The notes beneath the pieces were generated by a model. It worked only from the letters and a program-made list of their open reading frames with translations. It had not been told where the DNA came from and made no database searches. A stretch of DNA of 53,575 nucleotides, taken from contig CAKPGR010000006.1 in assembly GCA_934155005.1 (NCBI GenBank), positions 1 to 53,575 on the forward strand, read 5' to 3'. Made by a program: the position numbers and the translations under genes. The stretch's first letter is position 1. Each line of letters begins with the position of its first letter. The stretch comes from an uncultured Bacilli bacterium (GTDB lineage Bacteria; Bacillota_I; Bacilli_A; RF39; UBA660). Shown here one piece after another: positions 26,618 through 34,720 of this stretch.

Positions 26618-27256
26618 TTATTTTATTCTTTTATACATATAGACAGTTATATAAGGTTGGATATTGTTGTGAGATTGTGAACCACCAGTACTCGTTATAG
26701 GATAATCTGTTGGTGCTTGACTAACACTCACTGAACCAGCTACTTGTGAATATGCACCTCCTGGATAATATGTTGGATCAGCCGTTGTTCCAAATTCTTC
26801 AATTATACTATGCTTATGTGATGGCATCTCATTAATTGTTAACGTATGCTTATATTCACCACCAGTTGAACCAGCTTTAAACGTTTGACTTAGATTATTA
26901 GAATCTGTTCCTGTACCTGCACCTATTATTGTTCTACCACTTCCATAAGCTTCCCATGTTCCACCAAATTTGGTTGCTACATCAGATGCACTCGTTATAT
27001 TTGTTGATATATAAATACTTCCTACTGGATACATTTTATCTAACATTGAATTTATTTTTTTATTTAATTCATCATATTTATCAGCTATACTATATAATTC
27101 ATCTAATGAATCTTGAAGCGTTGCGTTACTTCCTAAGTTAGACCCTGTTGGAGTACTCACTGCTACATCACTTGCATAAAATTTTGTCCCGGCATAAACT
27201 CCTACACTTCCAAATATTATTCCACTTATTATTCCAAATATTATTTTCTTATTCAT
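26618..27256 (-). CDS. secreted phage tail-collar-like protein, copy 2
   Basis: The protein has 212 residues. Copy 2 of the family has the same signal/anchor segment (MNKKIIFGIISGIIFGSVGV, VYA|G), the same linker TPTGSNLGSNATLQDSLDEL, the collar core YPVGSIYISTNITSASDVAT, FGGTWEAYGSGRTIIGAG and EMPSHKHS, and the same last residues QPYITVYMYKRIK. Between HxH and the C-terminus the sequence differs from copy 1 (Pro/Tyr/Gly-rich, PTYYPGGAYSQVAGS). So the ends are fixed and the fibre tip region is variable. It is preceded by leader copy 2 and truB is upstream on the same strand. AAGGAG serves as ribosome site. Confidence 0.8.
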   Translation of the reverse strand: MNKKIIFGIISGIIFGSVGVYAGTKFYASDVAVSTPTGSNLGSNATLQDSLDELYSIADKYDELNKKINSMLDKMYPVGSIYISTNITSASDVATKFGGTWEAYGSGRTIIGAGTGTDSNNLSQTFKAGSTGGEYKHTLTINEMPSHKHSIIEEFGTTADPTYYPGGAYSQVAGSVSVSQAPTDYPITSTGGSQSHNNIQPYITVYMYKRIK

Positions 27257-27277
27257 TTTTCATCTACTCCTTTACAT

Positions 27278-27346
27278 AAAAAAAGAAGGGTTTTTACCCC
27301 CCCCCGACTTTGAAATTTTTTTATCTCTCAGTCAATATTATTATTT
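27278..27346 (-). promoter_or_regulatory. conserved G-run attenuator leader, copy 2
   Basis: Same architecture as copy 1: hairpin A, nine G (27297-27305), TAAAAA, CCCTTC, eight T, then the ribosome site of collar-like gene 2. The terminator 3' arm CCCTTC pairs with six G through two G-U pairs. It lies 32 bases after the truB stop and may also end the truB transcript. Confidence 0.85.
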
Positions 27347-27377
27347 AATTTGTAATTTAATTTTAGCAAAATATCTT

Positions 27378-28247
27378 TTATTTATCAAGTACTTTTATGA
27401 CTTTCCAAGGTTTTAATTTATTTTTATCTTTATCATATTTTTTATATATAGAAATTATATTAGAACTTCTAAACATAATTATATCTTCATTATATATATT
27501 ATTTATTATTTGACCATTTTTAATTTTATATTCTAATTCTTCATTCATATCTATTTGTTTTATATCTAAACAGTTATCTACATCAAGTAATTTATAATTA
27601 TTATTTTTAATATCTTCTAAGGTATAACAATCCTCTATATTAAAGTTTCCTTGTTTTGTTCTAGTTAAATTTTTCATAACACCTACTGTATTTAATTTAA
27701 AAGCAATATCTCTAATTAAACTTCTAATATAGGTACCCTTACTAACTAAACATTTAAATTTGAAATTTGTTTTATTACCATCAATTTTATAATCTAATAG
27801 TTCTATATTTTTTATTTCAACCATTTTTTTAGGTAAAATAACTTCTTCATTATTTCTAGCGTATTCATATAATTTTTTTCCATTTACTTTGACTGCTGAA
27901 TAAATAGGAACTTCTTGTTCATAAAATCCAATCATTTTTTTTAAAGTTTGTTCTATCAATTCTTTTTCTATAATACAATCTTTATCTTCTAAAATATTAC
28001 CTGTTATATCTAATGTATCTGTATTAATCCCTAAAATAACTTCTGCTATATACTCTTTATAAGTAGCTGTTAAAAGTTCTGATAATTTAGTATATGAACC
28101 AATGGTTAAAACTAAAACACCTGTAGCTAAAGGGTCAAGTGTACCTGTATGACCTATTTTTTTTGTTTTTAACTCTTTTGATACAATATTTACAATATCT
28201 CTACTAGTGTAGTCTTTTTCTTTATTTATTAACAAAATTCCATTCAT
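27378..28247 (-). CDS. truB: tRNA pseudouridine(55) synthase
   Basis: The protein has 289 residues. It starts MNGILLINKEKDYTSRDIVN. The catalytic Asp lies in GHTGTLDPLATGVL. YKEYIAEVILGINTDTLDIT, SAVKVNGKKLYEYAR and VSKGTYIRSLIRDIA complete the TruB pattern. It makes pseudouridine at position 55 of the T loop of all elongator tRNAs. It follows obgE by three bases on the same strand. The usual neighbours rbfA and ribF are absent. Confidence 0.95.
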   Translation of the reverse strand: MNGILLINKEKDYTSRDIVNIVSKELKTKKIGHTGTLDPLATGVLVLTIGSYTKLSELLTATYKEYIAEVILGINTDTLDITGNILEDKDCIIEKELIEQTLKKMIGFYEQEVPIYSAVKVNGKKLYEYARNNEEVILPKKMVEIKNIELLDYKIDGNKTNFKFKCLVSKGTYIRSLIRDIAFKLNTVGVMKNLTRTKQGNFNIEDCYTLEDIKNNNYKLLDVDNCLDIKQIDMNEELEYKIKNGQIINNIYNEDIIMFRSSNIISIYKKYDKDKNKLKPWKVIKVLDK

Positions 28248-28250
28248 AAA

Positions 28251-29525
28251 CTACATCTCTTTATAATCAAATTCAAAATCAAGTATTCTAACGTTATCCC
28301 CATCACAGGCTCCGAGTTCCCTTAATTTGTCATCAATCCCCATATGTCTTAATTTATTAGCAAATCTTTTTGCTGCTTCATCCGTTGAAAATCTAGTCAT
28401 TCTAAGTAATTTTTCAACCTCATCTCCTCTAATTACCCAAGTATCATTATCTTTTGTAATTGTAAATGGTTGTTCTTTTTTAAATTTATATAAGACATGA
28501 CTTTCAAATTTTTCCTCTTCATAAAGTGGTTGTTTTTCTATCTTTTCTAACATATTATATAATTCAAACATAACTTCACTTAAACCTGTATTATTTAAAG
28601 CTGATATTTCAAAAATTTTAGCATCTACTTTTTCTTTAAATTTTTTTAAATTATCTTTACTTGATTCCATATCCATTTTATTAGCTATGATAATTTGAGG
28701 TTTTTCTATTAATTTTTCATTAAAATTTTTAAGTTCATTATTAATAGTTACATAATCATCATAAGGATCTCTACCTTCAAAACCACTCATATCAATAACA
28801 TGGGCTAGAACACGTGTTCTTTCAATATGTTTTAAGAATTTATCTCCTAATCCTTCTCCTAGTGAAGCTCCTTCAATAAGTCCTGGTAAATCAGCTAAAA
28901 CAAATGATTTATTTGTAGCTACCTTAACTACTCCAAGATTAGGATTTAGAGTTGTAAAATGATAAGCTGCTATTTTAGGTTTAGCAGATGATACTTTTGA
29001 TATAATTGTTGATTTACCAACACTTGGAAGTCCTACAAGACCAACATCAGCAAGTAATTTAAGCTCAATTTTTACTTTCTTATATTCTCCTGGTTCACCA
29101 TTTTCAGCAAATGCAGGTGCTGGATTTGAGCGAGTTGCGAAAGCCATATTACCACGTCCACCACGGCCTCCTTTTGCTACAACTACTTCTTGATTCTTTT
29201 TTGTTAAATCCGCTATTATTAATCCTGTTTCTACATCTTCTATAATAGTACCAAGTGGAACTCTAACTATAACATCTTCTGCATTTCTACCATGTTTTGC
29301 TTTTCCCTCTCCATTAACCCCTTTATTACCTTTTATATTCTTTTTATATCTTAAATCAATAAGGGTATTTAATCCTTCATCTACCTTAAAAATAATATCT
29401 GAACCTTTACCACCATTGCCACCAAATGGTCCACCCATCGAAACATATTTTTCTCTTCTAAAAGCCATACATCCATTACCACCGTCACCAGCAAATAATT
29501 CTATTGTAACTTCATCTATGAACAT
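28251..29525 (-). CDS. obgE: Obg family GTPase
   Basis: The protein has 424 residues. The glycine-rich Obg fold (FAGDGGNGCMAFRREKYV, GGPFGGNGGKGSDIIF) is followed by the G domain: G1 GLPSVGKSTIIS, G3 LADLPGLIEGA, G4 IIANKMD, G5 EISALNNTG. The C-terminal OCT domain is present (EKFESHVLYKFKKEQPFTIT), as in Bacillota. Obg assists late 50S assembly and links to the stress response. It is in an operon with truB. Confidence 0.96.
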   Translation of the reverse strand: MFIDEVTIELFAGDGGNGCMAFRREKYVSMGGPFGGNGGKGSDIIFKVDEGLNTLIDLRYKKNIKGNKGVNGEGKAKHGRNAEDVIVRVPLGTIIEDVETGLIIADLTKKNQEVVVAKGGRGGRGNMAFATRSNPAPAFAENGEPGEYKKVKIELKLLADVGLVGLPSVGKSTIISKVSSAKPKIAAYHFTTLNPNLGVVKVATNKSFVLADLPGLIEGASLGEGLGDKFLKHIERTRVLAHVIDMSGFEGRDPYDDYVTINNELKNFNEKLIEKPQIIIANKMDMESSKDNLKKFKEKVDAKIFEISALNNTGLSEVMFELYNMLEKIEKQPLYEEEKFESHVLYKFKKEQPFTITKDNDTWVIRGDEVEKLLRMTRFSTDEAAKRFANKLRHMGIDDKLRELGACDGDNVRILDFEFDYKEM

Positions 29526-29563
29526 ATAATCACCTCATTTGTCAATTAATTATACAATATTTT

Positions 29564-29593
29564 GAAAAAAAAATAAAGAATTTCTTCTTTATT
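29564..29593 (-). terminator. intrinsic terminator of the HPt-receiver gene
   Basis: Stem AATAAAGAA / TTCTTTATT with loop GAAA over the stop codon, then nine T on the minus strand. Confidence 0.8.
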
Positions 29594-30359
29594 TATAAGC
29601 AATTGTCTTTTCTACTACTCTTTTTACATCTCTTTCATTAAATGGCTTTGACAAAACATCAGCTATTGGATATTCAAAAGCTCTATCAACATTTTCTTTT
29701 GAATCTTCACCTGTTATAATTGATACTGGTATTTTATTAAATAAACTATTTGCTTTAAAATAATCTAAAACTTCAAATCCATTTACATTTGGCATATTTA
29801 AATCAAGTAACATAGCTACTATATTTTGATTTTCACTAACAATCTTTAATGCTTCTGCTCCATCTGTTGCAATTAAAATATTATAAGTATCATTAAATAT
29901 TCTTTGTATAAAAGTTCTTATTATTGATGAGTCATCAACAATTAATATTGTTTGATCTTTAATAGTATTACTTTGTTCTACAATTGGCGCTACAACGACA
30001 CTTTTACCTAAATATTCACTTGTAATTTTAATAATACGGTTAGCTTCATTAATAAGTTCAACATAATTAGAATATACATATTCAACATTGTTTTGTTTAC
30101 TAGCCATTTCATGATTATAAGAAAGTTCAGCTAATTTAGTAAATCCTAAATATTTTGAATCACTTTTTAATGAGTGAACTAATATAGCATAATTAGCCAT
30201 ATCAGAAGCTTCTTTATATCTTTTAATATTTTCTAATTTTTCTGTAACACCAGCTAAAAATTCCTCTAATGTATCATTATAAGTGTCCATATCACCAAAT
30301 AATTCTAAACTTTTATTTACATCTATTCCATTTGCTATAAGTACATTTACATCTTTCAT
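29589..30359 (-). CDS. HPt-receiver fusion protein (phosphorelay intermediate)
   Basis: The protein has 256 residues. Residues about 10-115 form a four-helix HPt domain with the phospho-acceptor His62 in LVHSLKSDSKYLG. Residues about 135-256 form a receiver: ILIVDDSSIIRTF, Asp186 in MLLDLNMPNVNG, Thr216 in SIITGED and Lys238 in LSKPF. There is no DNA-binding or enzymatic output domain. The His-then-Asp order is what a hybrid kinase needs downstream, and the hybrid kinase at 537-2435 is the only one in the window. It stands alone between obgE and trpS with its own terminator. Confidence 0.85.
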   Translation of the reverse strand: MKDVNVLIANGIDVNKSLELFGDMDTYNDTLEEFLAGVTEKLENIKRYKEASDMANYAILVHSLKSDSKYLGFTKLAELSYNHEMASKQNNVEYVYSNYVELINEANRIIKITSEYLGKSVVVAPIVEQSNTIKDQTILIVDDSSIIRTFIQRIFNDTYNILIATDGAEALKIVSENQNIVAMLLDLNMPNVNGFEVLDYFKANSLFNKIPVSIITGEDSKENVDRAFEYPIADVLSKPFNERDVKRVVEKTIAYK

Positions 30360-30436
30360 ATTATCACCTTTATCCTACAATTTGATTATATCACATTAAA
30401 AATTTTTTACCATATCTAATGACAAGAAAGTGTCAA

Positions 30437-31417
30437 TTATCTACCAAATCCCATCTTCTTTTTAGCATCAAAATATTTTAATTTTGCTTCTTCTCTAACT
30501 TTACTAATTCCATCGTCTAATATCTTATCTAATTCATCACTATTTATAATTTCATTATATCTTTGTTGAATAGTTGTTACTTCATTAATAACAACATCTG
30601 CTACTTTTTCTTTAAATTCTTTATAATTACTATCTTTAAACTTTTCCTCAATGTTACTTATATTTTCATCTGTTAAAGCAGAATAAATATTAATTAAATT
30701 AGAGATACCTGGTTTATTTACAGGATCAAATTTTATTTCCATATCATTATCTGTTGTAGCACTCATAATTTTTTTTCTTATAATATTTACATCATCTAAT
30801 ATTCTAATAACACCTTTTTCATTTTCGCTCGATTTACTCATTTTTTTCGTTGGATCAACTAAATCCATTATTTTAGTTCCCGATTTTGATATTAAAGCTT
30901 CTGGAAGTTTAAATGTTTCACCAAATTTTTTATTAAAACGAGTTGCTATATCTCTTGCTATTTCAACATGTTGTTTTTGGTCTATTCCAACAGGAACATA
31001 ATCTATATCATAAATTAAAATATCAGCAGCCATTAATACTGGATAAGTTAAAAGCCCAGCTGTAAAGTTTTGATGTTTCAAACTTTTGTCTTTAAATTGA
31101 GTCATTCTTGATAACTCTCCATAATAAGTATTACATTCAAGTAACCATGAAAGGTTTGCATGATATTCATTTTCTGATTGAATAAATATTTTATTTTTAT
31201 TTGGATCTATACCACAAGCAATATAAAGCGCAACTAAACTTTTTACATTTTTTGATAACTCTTTAGGGTCTTGTGGTACTGTAATAGCATGTAAATCAGC
31301 TATAAAAATATAAGAATCATATTCTTCTTGATATTTTTTCATTTGTTTTATAGCGCCTATATAATTACCTAATGTAATAACTCCTGTTGGTTGTAATCCT
31401 GTTAACATTTTTTTCAC
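30437..31417 (-). CDS. trpS: tryptophanyl-tRNA synthetase
   Basis: The protein has 326 residues. The start is MKKMLTGLQPTGVITLGNYI (class I HIGH-type motif PTGVITLGNYIG). LMAADILIYDIDYVPVGIDQ is the Trp pocket region and KKMSKSSENEKG is the KMSKS motif. The GTG at 31417 has GGAGAG upstream, and the protein then aligns with the normal TrpS N-terminus. An ATG 27 bases earlier lacks a ribosome site. There is no T-box or trp leader before it. The enzyme charges tRNA-Trp. Confidence 0.95.
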   Translation of the reverse strand: MKKMLTGLQPTGVITLGNYIGAIKQMKKYQEEYDSYIFIADLHAITVPQDPKELSKNVKSLVALYIACGIDPNKNKIFIQSENEYHANLSWLLECNTYYGELSRMTQFKDKSLKHQNFTAGLLTYPVLMAADILIYDIDYVPVGIDQKQHVEIARDIATRFNKKFGETFKLPEALISKSGTKIMDLVDPTKKMSKSSENEKGVIRILDDVNIIRKKIMSATTDNDMEIKFDPVNKPGISNLINIYSALTDENISNIEEKFKDSNYKEFKEKVADVVINEVTTIQQRYNEIINSDELDKILDDGISKVREEAKLKYFDAKKKMGFGR

Positions 31418-31449
31418 TTTATCACTCTCCGATTTTTCATTCAATAATT

Positions 31450-31478
31450 ATTTTATCACATTTTTTTTTATACGACAA
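31450..31478 (-). promoter_or_regulatory. promoter of trpS
   Basis: Minus strand TTGTCG (31473-31478), 17-base spacer, TAAAAT (31450-31455). Confidence 0.6.
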
Positions 31479-31529
31479 TTAAAAAAATTTAACATTATAT
31501 TAAAGTTAGTTAAGTCTTTTATTTTTTAT

Positions 31530-31563
31530 AAAAAAAATAAGAAATTAATTATTTTTCTTATTT
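31530..31563 (-). terminator. terminator after the ytxH-like gene
   Basis: Stem AAATAAGAAA / TTTCTTATTT over the stop codon with a T-rich tail on the minus strand. Confidence 0.6.
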
Positions 31564-31965
31564 TTCTGATTCTTCTAGTTTTTTTAACACTGATTTAGTT
31601 ACATCAATAGCTTTTTGTTTTACAGCATTTGCTGATTTTTCTAAAACTGGTGTTCCTTTTTCAACAGCATAGTCAACTAAATTTTCAGCCATTTCTTGGA
31701 TTTGTTTAGCTTTTTTCTTAGCAATTTTCATAACTTTTTCTTTATCTAAATCTTCTAATTCATTTTCAATTGTAGCTATTTTACTTTCAATTGTTACTTT
31801 AACTTCTTCTTTATCAATATCTTTTGCTTTTTCTAATAAATCATCTATTTTTTCTTTTAACTCTTTTCTCATTTCTTCACCTTTTTTTGGAGCAAATAAA
31901 ACACCCAATCCTGCTCCTAATGCTAAACCTGCAAATAATTTTCCAAAACCTTTTTTCTTACTCAT
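31558..31965 (-). CDS. YtxH-domain protein
   Basis: The protein has 135 residues. The glycine-rich hydrophobic N-terminus GFGKLFAGLALGAGLGVLFA followed by PKKGEEMRKELKEKI is the YtxH domain signature. The rest is a long Lys/Glu-rich amphipathic helix (KEKIDDLLEKAKDIDKEEVK). Family members are small membrane-associated proteins seen in general-stress and envelope contexts. It overlaps the DUF948-like gene by eight bases. This ytxG-ytxH pairing is the Bacillus arrangement. Confidence 0.85.
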   Translation of the reverse strand: MSKKKGFGKLFAGLALGAGLGVLFAPKKGEEMRKELKEKIDDLLEKAKDIDKEEVKVTIESKIATIENELEDLDKEKVMKIAKKKAKQIQEMAENLVDYAVEKGTPVLEKSANAVKQKAIDVTKSVLKKLEESEK

Positions 31966-32248
31966 TTTCTTCTTCCTCCTTCTTACTTTTTTTAGAAAAT
32001 AAACCTTTAATTGCTGTAGTAATCATAATAACTAATTTATCACTAAAGATTGATAAAGCATCTGCGGTATTATCTATAATATCAAATACACCATTTAATT
32101 TTTTTTGTTTATCATCAATTTCAGCAACAAATTTATTAACCTTGCTTAATGTCTTTATAGCTTTTATTACTAAAACAATTAAAGCTATTAATAATATACT
32201 ACCTAAAAAGTATAATATTACTGGAAATACTTCATTAATACATGCCAT
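31958..32248 (-). CDS. DUF948-like (YtxG-type) membrane protein
   Basis: The protein has 96 residues. One membrane helix (about residues 8-30, VFPVILYFLGSILLIALIVL) is followed by a cytoplasmic helical part with VNKFVAEIDDKQKKLNGVFD and a basic/acidic tail KKSKKEEEENE. That matches small DUF948 proteins, the partners of YtxH. Its start overlaps the stop of the acidic protein gene by one base. In Bacillus the pair is stress induced; regulation here cannot be told. Confidence 0.7.
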   Translation of the reverse strand: MACINEVFPVILYFLGSILLIALIVLVIKAIKTLSKVNKFVAEIDDKQKKLNGVFDIIDNTADALSIFSDKLVIMITTAIKGLFSKKSKKEEEENE

Positions 32249-33321
32249 TATTTTTCCTCTTCTTTCTCATACATTGAATCAATAATATCAAATAGTTCAC
32301 TCTCATTTAAATCATCATTATCATTTTTCTTAGTTTTTTTAGCTTTTTTAGTCTTAGGTTTTTCATCAATTAAAGAATTAATTTCTTCTAATTTCTTTTT
32401 TTGCTCTTCTAATTCTTTTGCTAAATTTTCTGTTTCTTCATCTATATTATTATCTGTTTCTACATTTTCTATACTATCTTCTAGTAAATTCTTTGATAAC
32501 AAAACATCTGATGATTCTTTATTATCTGTTTCTATATTTTCAGAATCATTCTTTTCTTCTACTTGTTCTTTATCTTTTTTGTTATCTATCTCATCTAAAA
32601 TTTCTACTTTTTTATTATCTAATTCATCCAATATTTCATCTTTTTTATTATCTAATTTATCAAAAATTTCATCAACATCACCAGTTCTATAAGATACAAC
32701 TTCTGGTTCAACAATTTCATTGTCTTCATATTTATCTAACTCTTCAAATAGGTTGATGTTATCTTCAACAACTTCTGGTTCATCTTTTTCAACCAATACT
32801 TTTCCTAACATATCATCAGTTATTTCATCTTCTAGTGTTCCATAAGCTTTATTTCTTACATCATCTATTGTTATAGTTGAACTTCTATAAACTCTAGTTG
32901 GTTTTGTTTTTTTTGTTTCTTCATCTTTTTTATAATTTTCTCCCAAAACACCATATACTGGTGAAATGATTGGTGATGGTCTAAATTCTTTTTTCTTAGG
33001 CTCAAATTTTGGTTGTGGAACAGCTCCTTGATAAGCTAAGTTTTTTTGTTCTCTTTTTGGTTCAACTCTTCTTTCAGCATGTCTTTCTTCTCTTTTTGGT
33101 TTTTCCAAATCTTTAAAATCATCATCTGAGAAGAAAACAAATTTTTCTTCCTTTGGTTCTGGTTCTACTACTGGTTCTTCTTTTTTTACTGGTTCTACTT
33201 TTACTTCTTCTTTTTTTACTGGTTGAACAGTAGTCTCAACATGTCTAACCTCTCTTTTCACTGGAACTGGTTCTTCAATTTCTTCTGTAAACATTTCTTT
33301 AAATTTATCTAAAAATCCCAT
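32248..33321 (-). CDS. acidic low-complexity protein with SPIISPVYG motif
   Basis: The protein has 357 residues. It starts MGFLDKFKEMF, like SepF-type membrane-binding helices. A Pro/Glu/Lys/Val-rich disordered stretch leads to the conserved-looking island FRPSPIISPVYGVLGENYKK near residue 118. TITIDDVRNKAYGTLEDEI follows, then tandem heptad-like repeats (KLDNKKDEILDELDNKK and two related units near 225-260) and an acidic Lys-rich tail. The island looks like a short linear binding motif. The ATG at 33321 follows GAGGTGAG. It sits between a lipoprotein gene and ytxG/ytxH-like genes in one operon, which suggests an envelope or division scaffold (inference). Confidence 0.7.
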   Translation of the reverse strand: MGFLDKFKEMFTEEIEEPVPVKREVRHVETTVQPVKKEEVKVEPVKKEEPVVEPEPKEEKFVFFSDDDFKDLEKPKREERHAERRVEPKREQKNLAYQGAVPQPKFEPKKKEFRPSPIISPVYGVLGENYKKDEETKKTKPTRVYRSSTITIDDVRNKAYGTLEDEITDDMLGKVLVEKDEPEVVEDNINLFEELDKYEDNEIVEPEVVSYRTGDVDEIFDKLDNKKDEILDELDNKKVEILDEIDNKKDKEQVEEKNDSENIETDNKESSDVLLSKNLLEDSIENVETDNNIDEETENLAKELEEQKKKLEEINSLIDEKPKTKKAKKTKKNDNDDLNESELFDIIDSMYEKEEEK

Positions 33322-33332
33322 TTTTCTCACCT

Positions 33333-33944
33333 CTATTTTTCTTCAACTTCATCATTATATTCTAAGAAATTGTTGTTATTTTCTTTTTTTGATTTAAATT
33401 CATCATATTGATTTTCCTTATTTGAAAAATATTCATCATCAAGCATTAGCTTAATAACATTATCATTAAATTTAACTGTTGATAATATGTATGATGCATC
33501 TAATACAACTTTATTTATATCTTCTTTTGATACTACTGATTCAATTTTGGCATAATTATAAACAAACTCAATATAATATTTATTACCTTTTTTTCTTATT
33601 TCTAAATAACCGTTTTTATTACCATTATTTATTTTTTTAGAATAATATAAATCATTACGTTCTTTATAATTTATTTTTGTTTTATAGTAATAACTTATAG
33701 CATCTACATATAGATAATAATAATTACCATTTGAATATAAAATATCGTTTAATTCATTAGTATCTATATATGAAACTCCCCTTGGTCTATAATATTTATA
33801 ACCTTTTCCTATACGATTATAAAGTTTGTTATTTTTGGATAATACAACATTTGTGATATTATCAACACTACTATCATCAATTTTTACAACTGTACATCCA
33901 GTTGTTATAAAGAGAAGCATAATTATAATTAATATTTTTTTCAT
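33333..33944 (-). CDS. lipoprotein of unknown function
   Basis: The protein has 203 residues. The signal peptide is MKKILIIIMLLFITTGC with lipobox ITTG|C, so it is lipidated at Cys17 and anchored outside. The mature part is Tyr/Asn/Lys-rich (GKGYKYYRPRGVSYIDTNEL) with no family I recognise, and an acidic tail. It is the first gene of the four-gene operon 33944-31558, behind the promoter at 33965-33992. Confidence 0.8.
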   Translation of the reverse strand: MKKILIIIMLLFITTGCTVVKIDDSSVDNITNVVLSKNNKLYNRIGKGYKYYRPRGVSYIDTNELNDILYSNGNYYYLYVDAISYYYKTKINYKERNDLYYSKKINNGNKNGYLEIRKKGNKYYIEFVYNYAKIESVVSKEDINKVVLDASYILSTVKFNDNVIKLMLDDEYFSNKENQYDEFKSKKENNNNFLEYNDEVEEK

Positions 33945-33964
33945 ACCTCACCACTCTTTTTATA

Positions 33965-33992
33965 ATTATAACAAATAAATTCTTTTTTTCAA
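33965..33992 (-). promoter_or_regulatory. promoter of the lipoprotein / ytxG / ytxH operon
   Basis: Minus strand TTGAAA (33987-33992), 16-base spacer, TATAAT (33965-33970). Confidence 0.7.
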
Positions 33993-34028
33993 AGTTTTAC
34001 TCTTTATTATTTGTCTAACAAATGTCTA

Positions 34029-34652
34029 CTATTTTTTTACATTAACCATATATATTGGTATACCCTGTTTTGAAAATTTTTCTTCATATTCTGTTTTAAT
34101 ATTAAATGGATAGTTATCTTTATGTAAATCTAGACTAATATCTTCTATTCTATAACTTTCATTGTTAAATATTTTAAGTGAATATTCAAATAGTTTTCTA
34201 TTATCAGTTTTCATTATTATATGTTTATCATTCTTAAAAATTTGATCATATTTTTTTAAAAAATTAGGGCTAGAAAGTCTTCTTTTCTCATGTCTATCTT
34301 TTGGCCATGGATCAGAGAAATTAAGATAAATTAAATCTATTTCATGATCAAAAAATTCATCTATTTTATTAGCATCCATTCTAATTAATTTTAAATTTTT
34401 TAAATCTTTATCTCCTAATTTTTGAACTGCTCTAATTAAAACACTATCATATTTTTCTATACCTATAAAATTTATATTGGGATAATTTATAGCATTATTA
34501 ATAATAAAGTTACCTTTACCCATTCCAATTTCTATATAAATTGGATTACTATTATTAAATAATCTATTAAAATTACCTTTATAATTATCCTTTACAACAT
34601 AAGGTGAATTATTAACAATAATATCTGCATTTTTAACATGTTTTAATCTCAT
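34029..34652 (-). CDS. trmB: tRNA (guanine(46)-N7)-methyltransferase
   Basis: The protein has 207 residues. Motif I is IYIEIGMGKGNFIINNA. IGIEKYDSVLIRAVQK is motif II. LIYLNFSDPWPKDRHEKRRL is the TrmB signature with the catalytic Asp/Pro stretch, followed by FSKQGIPIYMVNV at the end. It makes m7G46 in the variable loop. It lies downstream of tig but separated by a terminator at 34694-34720, so it is probably a separate unit. Confidence 0.95.
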   Translation of the reverse strand: MRLKHVKNADIIVNNSPYVVKDNYKGNFNRLFNNSNPIYIEIGMGKGNFIINNAINYPNINFIGIEKYDSVLIRAVQKLGDKDLKNLKLIRMDANKIDEFFDHEIDLIYLNFSDPWPKDRHEKRRLSSPNFLKKYDQIFKNDKHIIMKTDNRKLFEYSLKIFNNESYRIEDISLDLHKDNYPFNIKTEYEEKFSKQGIPIYMVNVKK

Positions 34653-34693
34653 TTAATCACCTTAAATATTATAACACTTTTTTTAAAATAAAA

Positions 34694-34720
34694 CAAAAAA
34701 AGACAATTAATTATTGTCCT
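34694..34720 (-). terminator. intrinsic terminator of the greA-tig unit
   Basis: Stem GACAATAA / TTAATTGTC-type palindrome (34702-34718) over the tig stop codon, then seven T on the minus strand. Confidence 0.8.

Noticed and set aside
31824..32285. Plus-strand frame across the ytxG/ytxH-like genes
   Set aside because: A hydrophobic shadow of Lys/Glu-rich genes on the other strand; no ribosome site and no family features.
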